Shown here in pieces: positions 8,111 to 15,584 of a DNA stretch of 27,632 bases. The first letter of the stretch is position 1. The number at the start of each line of letters is the position of its first letter. Source of the DNA: an uncultured Eubacterium sp. Its GTDB lineage: Bacteria > Bacillota_A > Clostridia > Lachnospirales > Lachnospiraceae. The DNA lies in NCBI GenBank assembly GCA_948468465.1, contig CAOKJJ010000058.1, positions 1 to 27,632 on the forward strand. Reading direction: 5' to 3'. The translations under genes and the position numbers were made by a program. Under the pieces are notes generated by a model. It searched no databases. It had not been told where the DNA came from and saw only the letters and a list, made by a program, of their open reading frames with translations.

Positions 8111-8139
8111 TTGAATGCATAGTATTTGTTCCGTATAAT
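8111..8139 (+). promoter_or_regulatory. SigA-type promoter of the kinase-regulator operon
   Basis: TTGAAT (8111-8116), 17 bases, then a perfect TATAAT (8134-8139), about 75 bases before the kinase start. No AGTCGG repeats occur here, so this operon appears to be expressed independently of the tandem operator. Confidence 0.75.
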
Positions 8140-8214
8140 GTTGCTTGTAAATAAATAATTTGGCTAAGTTTTGCATTTGTTATATCAGACAAGGAACAGG
8201 GGAGACAGTGTGTG

Positions 8215-9999
8215 ATGAAGAAGCTGCTTAAAAAAAAGAATAATTGCAGAAGGTGTTTTCGTAATATGAATCTGTCAGGGAAGATGATATCTGTGTATCT
8301 GGCGTCAGCCGTATTGATGTATCTGATCAGCATGGCAGGCTTACAGATGAGCTTTTCCATATATGACAAGAAGTTATACGAAAAATCCCTGCAGGAGCTG
8401 GAATTTTTTATCCAGCGTGTCGGGGAGGATTTAAGGGCTATAGAGGATTTAAGCTATTCACTGGCCATGGACGAAGATATACAGGATATATTAAGGGAAG
8501 CTGGCAGGGAAAAATACCTGTCGCAGTCCTATTATTATATGCTTTCCCGTATACGCAGAATCGTTTTGAATGAAGTGAATATTCATCCGTCTGTAAAAAA
8601 TGTGATATATATGGATGGGGAAAACGTAAATATGACAATCGGCACCGACTGCGGGACAGTAAATGAAGCGGTTTATACTAAGCTGTATGAGATATGCAGT
8701 CAGATGCGGGGCGGATATGCCGCGCTTGCACCGACAGAGGAATTTCCATATCTGCTGTCTGGACGGGATATTTTGGAGACAAAAAACGCAAGGCTTAGTT
8801 ATTTGGGGACCTTTATGATTACAAGTGACATTGCAGGGATGATTGAAAAGAAAAAATCCGAGCTGAAATATGCCGGATCTTTGCTTTTTGTATATTCGGA
8901 TAACGGGATTGTTTGCGGAAAACGTGAAAACATGCCGCAGCTGCCTCAAATAGATGCGGGACAGGGATGCGAGACCGTGCGGTATGAGGGGAAACGTTAT
9001 TTGATGTGTTATTTAAAATCTGATGAAACTGACTGGATGTATGTGAATTATGTGCCGTATAATGATATCCTCGGACAGACGGCTATGCTTCGGTATGGCA
9101 TGTTTGCGGGGATTTTTGCGGTCTTTTTGGTTATATACGGCATGGTGCATAAAGTGGCAGGCATTATTACCAGCCCGCTGCGGCATCTTACACAGACGAT
9201 TTATCTGGTGGAGAAGGGGGATTTCCGTGGTGCGCTGGATTTCCTGAAAGTTGAGGAAAGGATGGATGAAGCGGGGCTCCTGACACAGGAGTTCCAGATT
9301 ATGCTGGAAAAGATCATTTGTCTGATACACGAAAATTATGAAAAGCAGCTTTTACTGAAAGATACAAAATATAAAATGCTGCAGGCGCAGATTAACCCGC
9401 ACTTTATGAGCAATACGCTGAATGTGCTGAACTGGACGATACGGGCTGGAAAAAATGAAGATGCCAGGCGCATGGTGATAGAGCTTGGCAGTTTGATGCA
9501 CTTTTCACTTTCCAGGGAACTGTATGTAGCTGCCAATGGGGAACTTGAGGCTGCAAAAAGCTACATTACCATCCAGCAGTACCGTTATAAGAGCAGGGTC
9601 AGGTTTCAGGTTGTGGAAGAAGGGGACTTAAGCGGGTATCAGGTGCCGCGTATGATTCTGCAGCCGCTGATTGAAAATTCTATTCATTACGGTGTGGAGC
9701 AGTCGCTGAACACATGCACGATCCGGGTCGTGGCCAAAGAGGAAGACGGACTTGTATTTTGTGTGGAAGACGAGGGGCCAGGCATGGATGAGGAAGATCT
9801 TGAGGCAGTAAGGAATGGCACAATCGTGCCGAAAGGTCATGGGATCGGCCTTAAGAACATTCGGGAAAGACTGCACAATGCGTGTGCGGACAGTGAATTC
9901 ATAATCGAGAGCAGTCTTGGCAGCGGGACACGGGTTACCATCCGCATGCCGCAAAAAAGTAAGGAGAAGGACGATGTACAGACTTTTGATCGTAGATGA
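8215..9999 (+). CDS. YesM-type sensor histidine kinase
   Basis: A 594-residue membrane kinase with two membrane segments (about residues 25-47 and 291-314) flanking a large extracytoplasmic sensor region. A HAMP-like linker follows (about 315-370). A His_kinase domain (PF06580 type) has QAQINPHFMSNTL with the phospho-acceptor His near position 396. The ATPase domain has LIENSIHYG (N-box), DEGPGM (G1) and GHGIGL (G2). These kinases sense extracellular oligosaccharides, or their binding proteins, and phosphorylate the partner regulator. A GTG three bases earlier (8212) is the alternative start; a GGGGAG box serves either. The 3' end overlaps the regulator gene by 26 bases, so the two are co-translated. 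Here the probable signal is a xylan-derived oligosaccharide, judged from the neighbours. Confidence 0.92.
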   Translation: MKKLLKKKNNCRRCFRNMNLSGKMISVYLASAVLMYLISMAGLQMSFSIYDKKLYEKSLQELEFFIQRVGEDLRAIEDLSYSLAMDEDIQDILREAGREKYLSQSYYYMLSRIRRIVLNEVNIHPSVKNVIYMDGENVNMTIGTDCGTVNEAVYTKLYEICSQMRGGYAALAPTEEFPYLLSGRDILETKNARLSYLGTFMITSDIAGMIEKKKSELKYAGSLLFVYSDNGIVCGKRENMPQLPQIDAGQGCETVRYEGKRYLMCYLKSDETDWMYVNYVPYNDILGQTAMLRYGMFAGIFAVFLVIYGMVHKVAGIITSPLRHLTQTIYLVEKGDFRGALDFLKVEERMDEAGLLTQEFQIMLEKIICLIHENYEKQLLLKDTKYKMLQAQINPHFMSNTLNVLNWTIRAGKNEDARRMVIELGSLMHFSLSRELYVAANGELEAAKSYITIQQYRYKSRVRFQVVEEGDLSGYQVPRMILQPLIENSIHYGVEQSLNTCTIRVVAKEEDGLVFCVEDEGPGMDEEDLEAVRNGTIVPKGHGIGLKNIRERLHNACADSEFIIESSLGSGTRVTIRMPQKSKEKDDVQTFDRR

Positions 10000-11506
10000 T
10001 GAGGAAACGGAACGGGAGGGAATGGCCCAGTTCATTGCGTGGGAGGATTATGGAATCGAACTGGCAGGGACGGCATGGAATGGCGTGGAAGGGTATGAGA
10101 TGATCTGTCGCTGCAGCCCGGATATTGTGATTACCGATATCAAAATGCCGGTTATGAACGGGATTGAACTGATTAAAAAGACGCGTAGGGACTTTCCGGA
10201 TATTGAATTTATCGTGCTGTCCGGTTATGGCGAATATGAATTTACGAGCCAGGCGATGGAGGAAGGGGTACGCCATTATGTGCTAAAACCATGTGTGGAA
10301 GCAAAGATTATTGAAGCGGTAGAAAAGGTAAAGGCATCGATTGAGGAAAGGCGGCAGCAGAAAAATGAACTGGCTGCGTATAACCATACCATCCGCAAGA
10401 TTCTGCCGAGGGCAAAGGAGCAGGTATTTTATAACCTGCTGATGGGACGGGAGCAGATACAGGAGGATTACCGGCTGTTTATGGAAGAACTGGACGCGCA
10501 GAGCCTGCGCGTACGTGTGCTTGCCCTGCGGTTTGAACATGAGATTGATTATCTTGGGCAGTTTATTCTGGAAAATATTCTTGGAGAGCTGCTTGGAAGC
10601 CATACGCTGGTTTTATCGGCTACATATTCGAACGAATCTGTTTATCTGCTGCGGATGACGGATGTGAGGAAAGTGCGTGCTGTGGTAAAACGTGTGGCAA
10701 GTGAATTTGGACGGGGTACAGACCGCATTATTTACGCGGCACTGAGTGAGGATGGCCTGATGCGTGATATCCGTGCACTGTACCTGCAGACAGATGAGCT
10801 GTTTCATATGGGTGGAAATCATCACGCAGGGAAACTGTTGTCTTACGAGTTTTTCAGAGAGCAGAAAGGTGAGATGGATGAGCTGATCAGCTATGATCAA
10901 TTAAAGAGTGCTTCCGGCCTGGATGATTTTTTAGCAGAGCTTTATTTTGTTTTCTGTAAAATGCAGATAAATGGGTATACATTTGAACAAAAAAAAGAAT
11001 CCTGCCGATGGATACAAAAGATGCTTTGCAAAGGAGAAGTTTCTTCTGCCGTTATGGAAACAGAAGAAGAAACAAAGCTGTTTCGGGAAACCGCATTGTT
11101 TTTTATGGAAAAAATGCAGAAAATTGCCGGAGGAGAAGAGAAAAGCCGAGAGAAAAAAGTTATGGACAAAATCCTGCTGGCTGTGTATGAGCATCTGGCA
11201 GAAACTCGGATGAGTATCCGGTATCTTTCCCAGGAAGTTGTGTTTTTAAACGAGGATTATTTCAGCAGGGTGTTCCGGCGGCATCAGAGTATGAAATTTT
11301 CTGCCTATGTGCAGGAGGCAAGGATTGCCATTGCAAAACGGATTCTGCAGTACCGTCCGGATATGAAGCTGTCAGAGACTGCAAGGCTGACAGGTTTTCC
11401 GGAAGACGGACAGTATTTTTCCAAGGCGTTCCGCAAAACGGTAGGGATGACGCCATCAGAATACCGGGAGACACTGTCGGTACGGAAAAAACAGCAAAAT
11501 CCATAG
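9974..11506 (+). CDS. YesN-type response regulator with AraC DNA-binding domain
   Basis: A 510-residue regulator. The receiver domain (1 to about 120) has the acidic pocket DDE at 8-10, the phospho-acceptor Asp55 in DIVITDIKMP, and the conserved Lys in YVLKP near position 105. A middle region of about 250 residues has no motif I recognise. The C-terminal AraC double helix-turn-helix (about 400-500) ends in the typical GFPEDGQYFSKAFRKTVGMTPSEYR. The start is set by AAGGAG 8 bases upstream; a longer in-frame reading from 9917 would lie deep inside the kinase gene and lacks such a site. It probably binds the tandem AGTCGG repeats that begin right after its own stop codon and also those at 7605-7632, activating the transporter operon and the HPr-like gene (inference). 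Confidence 0.93.
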   Translation: MYRLLIVDDEETEREGMAQFIAWEDYGIELAGTAWNGVEGYEMICRCSPDIVITDIKMPVMNGIELIKKTRRDFPDIEFIVLSGYGEYEFTSQAMEEGVRHYVLKPCVEAKIIEAVEKVKASIEERRQQKNELAAYNHTIRKILPRAKEQVFYNLLMGREQIQEDYRLFMEELDAQSLRVRVLALRFEHEIDYLGQFILENILGELLGSHTLVLSATYSNESVYLLRMTDVRKVRAVVKRVASEFGRGTDRIIYAALSEDGLMRDIRALYLQTDELFHMGGNHHAGKLLSYEFFREQKGEMDELISYDQLKSASGLDDFLAELYFVFCKMQINGYTFEQKKESCRWIQKMLCKGEVSSAVMETEEETKLFRETALFFMEKMQKIAGGEEKSREKKVMDKILLAVYEHLAETRMSIRYLSQEVVFLNEDYFSRVFRRHQSMKFSAYVQEARIAIAKRILQYRPDMKLSETARLTGFPEDGQYFSKAFRKTVGMTPSEYRETLSVRKKQQNP

Positions 11507-11513
11507 CAACGGT

Positions 11514-11581
11514 GAAAAGTCGGTTTTTTTCAAAGTTGAAGTCGGGTTTTTTCATTTTCAGAAAAAACATTCCATTATAAA
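11514..11581 (+). promoter_or_regulatory. Tandem AGTCGG operator and promoter of the glucuronoxylan operon
   Basis: AGTCGG occurs at 11518-11523 and 11540-11545 (22 bp apart), each inside a GAA(A)AGTCGG-T-tract block. The -10 box TATAAA (11576-11581) follows, within TATAAAATAA, 36 bases after the second repeat. The position 17 bases before the -10 box (11553-11558, CATTTT) is a poor -35. Layout and sequence match the element at 7602-7667 over more than 45 bases. It begins within 12 bases of the response-regulator stop codon and drives the binding-protein gene. Confidence 0.7.
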
Positions 11582-11636
11582 ATAATCCTGTCAAGTAAAT
11601 AAGTCGCAGCGAATGCGGGAAAAGGAGAGATAAAAT

Positions 11637-13025
11637 ATGAAAAAACGTGTATGGATGAAAAAACTGTCCGCAGCAGTACTAAGCGGTATCCTGTCGCTGT
11701 CACTGGCAGCCTGCGGTTCCAGCCCTTCGAATGAAGGCGGGACAGATGGGAAAAATGACCAGCAGACATCTGCACAGGATGGCGGCGATGAGCAGCAGGG
11801 CAGTGCAGAGGGCGGAGATACCGTCATAAAGATGACCTGGTGGGGCGGCCAGACAAGGCATGATCAGACGCAACAGGTATGCGACCTGTATACGTCGCTG
11901 CATCCGGAAGTAAAATTCGAATTGTCACCGTCCGGATGGGATGGGTATTTTGACAAGCTGTCCACACAGACGGCGTCCGGTTCCATGCCGGATATTGTGC
12001 AGATGGATTATCTGTATCTGACGACCTATGCGAAAAACAATTCGATTGCCGATCTGCAGGGATTTATTGACGATGGGACGATTGATGTATCCGGGATTGA
12101 TGAAAACCTGCTTCAGACGGGCAGCATTGACGGCAAGATGGCAGCGCTTGTACTGTCGACCTCATACGTCAGCTTTGGATATAATCCCGATGTAATCAAG
12201 GAAGCCGGACTTGATGAGCCTTCCAGTAGCTGGACGTGGAACGATTTTGTGAGCATAAATGAACAGATTAAGGAAAAAACCGGTAAATACGGCTGTGCCA
12301 TGAATTCTGTGCTGGATACCAACCTGTTCCATTACTGGGTAAGACAGCATGGCGGAAAGTTGTTTTCTGATGATAATAAATCGCTCGGATATGACGACGA
12401 TAAGGTTTTTGTAGATTTTGTCAATCTCTGGAGCGGTTTGATGGACAAAGGCGCGATGCCGAATCCGGATGAATATGCACAGATTGAAACACTGGGCCAG
12501 GAGGCAGGGCCGGTTGTTACTGGCGATGCAGCGATGATTCAGGAATGGAACAATTATGCATCCAAGGTCAGCAGTGTAAATGACAAGCTTAAGATGGTAA
12601 CGCCGCCGCTGTCAGATGATTCCGATGAAAAAGGTCTTTGGATGAAGCCAGGCATGTTCTTTTCGATAGCGGAAACGTCCAAAGTTAAAAAAGAAGCGGC
12701 TGCTTTTATCAACTGGTTTATTAATTCAGAGGAAGCAAATGCCCTTATGCTTGGTGAAAGAGGAACACCGGTTTCATCATCTGTACGTGAGTATCTGAAG
12801 AAAGACGGCGGGTTGGGGCCGCAGCAGATTGCAATGTTTGATGCGCTTGATCAGGCGTCGGAAATGTGCGGCGAGACACCGGCACCAGATCCGGTAGGCA
12901 TATCAGAGGTAAATGAAGCGTTTGCAAACGCGGCAAACAGTGTGTATTACGGGCAGGCATCGGCAGAGGATGCGGCAGCTTCCTTCCGTGAAAAGGCGAA
13001 TGAGATTCTGGCAAGAAATAACTAG
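11637..13025 (+). CDS. ABC transporter sugar-binding lipoprotein (SBP_bac_1 family)
   Basis: A 462-residue extracellular solute-binding protein. It has a lipoprotein signal peptide with lipobox LAAC and the lipidated Cys at 26, followed by a Ser/Gly/Asp/Gln-rich linker (to about 60). The mature domain begins TVIKMTWWGG, the typical opening of family 1 carbohydrate-binding proteins. Such proteins capture oligosaccharides at the outer membrane face and hand them to the two permeases encoded next. From the enzymes further down the operon the ligand is probably a glucuronylated or acetylated xylo-oligosaccharide (inference). It is the first gene of the operon, with AAGGAG at its start and a stable hairpin after it. 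That is a common way to make the binding protein more abundant than the permeases. Confidence 0.93.
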   Translation: MKKRVWMKKLSAAVLSGILSLSLAACGSSPSNEGGTDGKNDQQTSAQDGGDEQQGSAEGGDTVIKMTWWGGQTRHDQTQQVCDLYTSLHPEVKFELSPSGWDGYFDKLSTQTASGSMPDIVQMDYLYLTTYAKNNSIADLQGFIDDGTIDVSGIDENLLQTGSIDGKMAALVLSTSYVSFGYNPDVIKEAGLDEPSSSWTWNDFVSINEQIKEKTGKYGCAMNSVLDTNLFHYWVRQHGGKLFSDDNKSLGYDDDKVFVDFVNLWSGLMDKGAMPNPDEYAQIETLGQEAGPVVTGDAAMIQEWNNYASKVSSVNDKLKMVTPPLSDDSDEKGLWMKPGMFFSIAETSKVKKEAAAFINWFINSEEANALMLGERGTPVSSSVREYLKKDGGLGPQQIAMFDALDQASEMCGETPAPDPVGISEVNEAFANAANSVYYGQASAEDAAASFREKANEILARNN

Positions 13026-13034
13026 AACAGGTTA

Positions 13035-13058
13035 GCAGGGGAATAGCTTTTCCCCTGC
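13035..13058 (+). other. Intercistronic hairpin after the binding-protein gene
   Basis: A perfect 9-bp stem GCAGGGGAA/TTCCCCTGC with a 6-base loop lies 9 bases after the stop codon and about 25 bases before the first permease gene. No T-tract follows, so it is more likely an mRNA stabiliser or partial terminator than a true stop. Confidence 0.65.
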
Positions 13059-13083
13059 CTGGTTTATAGAGAGGAGTAGGTTT

Positions 13084-13983
13084 ATGAAAAAAGCGCATAT
13101 TAAACCCGCAGATAATATTGCAGGATATCTGATGCTGGCACCGTGGCTGTTTGGATTTATACTGATGTGGCTGATTCCGATGGGGATTTCCATTTATTAT
13201 TCGTTTACTGATTTTAATCTGTTAAATACACCGTCATTTATCGGATTGAACAATTATATCCGGGCATTTACCGGAGATGATACATTCTGGCAGGCATTGA
13301 AGGTGACGTTTGTGTATGTTCTGTTTCTCGTGCCGCTGCGTTTGGCGTTTGCCCTTTTTGTTGCTATGCTGCTGAATAAAAAACATAAAGGTTTGGGCCT
13401 GTACCGTACCCTTTATTATATTCCGTCCATTATCGGCGGAAGCATAGCGGTTTCCGTTGTATGGAAGCAGATTTTTGGAAATCAGGGCGTAGCGATGGCG
13501 CTTTTAGAATTGTTTGGAATACACCAGAAAGTGTCATTTCTCGGAAACACGAAGACGGCACTTGGCGTCATCATTGTGATGGGTGTCTGGCAGTTCGGGT
13601 CGTCCATGCTGATCTTCTTGTCTGCTTTGAAGCAGATACCGGCTTCTTTATACGAATCTGCTATGGTTGATGGGGCAAAGCCAGGCCAGGTATTTATAAA
13701 AATTACACTGCCAATGCTGACGCCTACGATCTTTTTTAACCTGATCCTGCAGATTATCAATGGTTTCAGGGTATTTACGGAAAGCTATGTTATTACCGAC
13801 GGCGGTCCGCTGGATTCTACGCTGTCCTATGTGCTTTATATGTACCGCAAGGCATTTACGCATTTTGATATGGGGTACAGCTGTGCGCTGGCATGGATTC
13901 TGGTAGCAATTATTGGTGTATTTACGATCATTTTATTTAAAACCCAGGGCAGTTGGGTACATTATGAAGCAGGGAGGGAGTAG
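13084..13983 (+). CDS. ABC sugar transporter permease, MalF/UgpA type
   Basis: A 299-residue integral membrane protein with about six membrane segments. It opens with the family-typical AGYLMLAPWLFGFILMWLIPM, and the ATPase-docking EAA loop is YESAMVDGAKPGQVFIKITLPML in the last third. It pairs with the next permease to form the import channel. A GAGGAG box lies about 7 bases before the ATG, and only two bases separate it from the following gene. No ATP-binding subunit is encoded in the window, so the complex probably borrows a shared MsmK/UgpC-type ATPase, as is usual for this transporter class in Firmicutes. Confidence 0.93.
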   Translation: MKKAHIKPADNIAGYLMLAPWLFGFILMWLIPMGISIYYSFTDFNLLNTPSFIGLNNYIRAFTGDDTFWQALKVTFVYVLFLVPLRLAFALFVAMLLNKKHKGLGLYRTLYYIPSIIGGSIAVSVVWKQIFGNQGVAMALLELFGIHQKVSFLGNTKTALGVIIVMGVWQFGSSMLIFLSALKQIPASLYESAMVDGAKPGQVFIKITLPMLTPTIFFNLILQIINGFRVFTESYVITDGGPLDSTLSYVLYMYRKAFTHFDMGYSCALAWILVAIIGVFTIILFKTQGSWVHYEAGRE

Positions 13984-13985
13984 TC

Positions 13986-14837
13986 ATGGGCATGAAAAAG
14001 AAAAGAGCGATACATTCGGTTATCTTTCATACAGGTGCGTGCCTGCTTGGGTTTATTATGATCTATCCGCTGCTGTGGCTGTTGGCCAGTTCTTTTAAGA
14101 GCAATGAAACGATGTTTTTAAATCCGTATTCTCTTATTCCGGAAGTTTTTGATGCGGTAAAGAATTATGCCAGCGGATTTGAAGGGATTGGCGGGGTGCC
14201 GTTTTCCACATTCCTTTTAAATTCTCTGGAAGTTACGGTTGTGGGTGTAGTAGGATGTGTCATCACTTCTTTGTTTGCGGCATATGCGTTTGCCAGAATC
14301 CGGTTCCGGTTTGGCAATTTCTGGTTTGGCTGTGTGATGATGACCATGATGATACCAGCTCAGGTCATGGTTGTGCCGCAGTACATCATTTTAAAAAAGC
14401 TGAATCTGATTGATACAAAAGTAGCTTTGGTTTTGCCGTGGTTTTTCGGCGGTGCATTCTTTATCTTTTTGATGGTGCAGTTCTTTCAGGGAATTCCGAA
14501 AGAACTGGATGAGGCGGCCGAGATTGACGGATGCGGCCGGGTTGCGACTTTATTCCGGATACTGGTTCCGGTTGTTCAGCCAGCGATTGTGACATCATCC
14601 ATATTTGCGTTTTACTGGATCTGGCAGGATTTCTTCCAGCCGCTGATTTTTATGAGCGATACGAAAAAGTTTACAATTCCGCTGGCGCTGAATATGTATC
14701 TGGATCCGAACTCTTATAACAATTACGGCGGGCTGTTTGCCATGTCAGTGATATCTGTATTGCCGATTATTATATTTTTTATCATCTTCCAGAGATATCT
14801 GGTGGATGGTATTGCTATGGATGGCATTAAAGGATAA
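13986..14837 (+). CDS. ABC sugar transporter permease, MalG/UgpE type
   Basis: A 283-residue membrane protein with about six membrane segments. It has the family motif LLASSFKSNE near the start and the EAA loop KELDEAAEIDGCGRVATLFRILVPVVQPA in the second half, and it ends in the normal QRYLVDGIAMDGIKG. It is the second half of the import channel with the preceding permease. A GGAGGGAG box overlaps the end of the upstream gene, so the two permeases are likely translationally coupled. An ATG six bases further in is an equally possible start. Confidence 0.93.
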   Translation: MGMKKKRAIHSVIFHTGACLLGFIMIYPLLWLLASSFKSNETMFLNPYSLIPEVFDAVKNYASGFEGIGGVPFSTFLLNSLEVTVVGVVGCVITSLFAAYAFARIRFRFGNFWFGCVMMTMMIPAQVMVVPQYIILKKLNLIDTKVALVLPWFFGGAFFIFLMVQFFQGIPKELDEAAEIDGCGRVATLFRILVPVVQPAIVTSSIFAFYWIWQDFFQPLIFMSDTKKFTIPLALNMYLDPNSYNNYGGLFAMSVISVLPIIIFFIIFQRYLVDGIAMDGIKG

Positions 14838-14853
14838 GAATCATACATATTTT

Positions 14854-14884
14854 TGCGCCTGGTGAAGTACATTTGCCAGGCGCA
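14854..14884 (+). other. Intercistronic hairpin after the permease genes
   Basis: A perfect 9-bp inverted repeat (TGCGCCTGG at 14854-14862, CCAGGCGCA at 14876-14884) with a 13-base loop is followed by GAAGCGTTTTAATTT. It may partly terminate or stabilise the mRNA between transporter and enzyme genes. Confidence 0.55.
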
Positions 14885-14912
14885 GAAGCGTTTTAATTTG
14901 AAGGAGGAAAAG

Positions 14913-15563
14913 ATGAAACAGTCAGGCAGTTTTTTTTCAGCAGATGGAAGCGGATTCCAGTTTTTCAGCACGGCATCCAGCCTTGTGATTTTGAATCTGC
15001 TCTGGGTTTTGTGCTGTATACCGGTCGTAACGGCAGGGGCGGCAACGTCAGCGTTATATGCGGTTGTGATTCAAATGATCAAGAGAGAGGATTCTTATAT
15101 CGTAAAGAGTTTCTTTGCTTCCATGAAGCAAAATTTCAGGCAGGGTACCATCCTGTGGCTGGCGCTGCTTTCTGCCGCGGGTATTCTGGTGTTTGACATT
15201 TCTTTCAGCAGTCAGGAGTTATTGCCAGGGGCACAGGTTTTATTTATCCCGTCTGTCATGCTTGCGGCAGTTTTGGCATTGCTGGCTGTCTATGTATTTC
15301 CTATCCAGGCGGTTTTTAAAAACAGTCTAAAAAGAACACTGAAAAACGCCTTGTTTATGGGACTGGCATATCTTCCGTTTTCTGTTCTGGCAGCAGTGCT
15401 TGCGCTGGGTCCTCTGGCGGTACTGCTTGTATTTTCTGAAAAGATCTGGACGGCGCTGTTTTTTGACCTTGTGATTGGATTTGCTTTTTTTGCATGGGTG
15501 CAGGCGCATATTTTTGTCAGGCTGTTTCAAAAGTATATGCCAGAAGGCATGAACAAGGAATAG
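14913..15563 (+). CDS. YesL family (DUF624) membrane protein
   Basis: A 216-residue protein with about five hydrophobic segments. It shows the DUF624 pattern: a short soluble start, LVILNLLWVLCCIPVVTAGAATSALYAV, and then SFFASMKQNFRQGTILWL. YesL proteins sit next to YesM/YesN-controlled carbohydrate ABC operons in many Firmicutes, but their biochemical role is unknown; a link to transporter assembly or regulation is only guessed from context. The start at 14913 has an ideal AAGGAGG box. A frame open from 14853 runs through the upstream hairpin and is not used. Confidence 0.88.
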   Translation: MKQSGSFFSADGSGFQFFSTASSLVILNLLWVLCCIPVVTAGAATSALYAVVIQMIKREDSYIVKSFFASMKQNFRQGTILWLALLSAAGILVFDISFSSQELLPGAQVLFIPSVMLAAVLALLAVYVFPIQAVFKNSLKRTLKNALFMGLAYLPFSVLAAVLALGPLAVLLVFSEKIWTALFFDLVIGFAFFAWVQAHIFVRLFQKYMPEGMNKE

Positions 15564-15584
15564 AAAAAGAGAGGATATGAGGTT

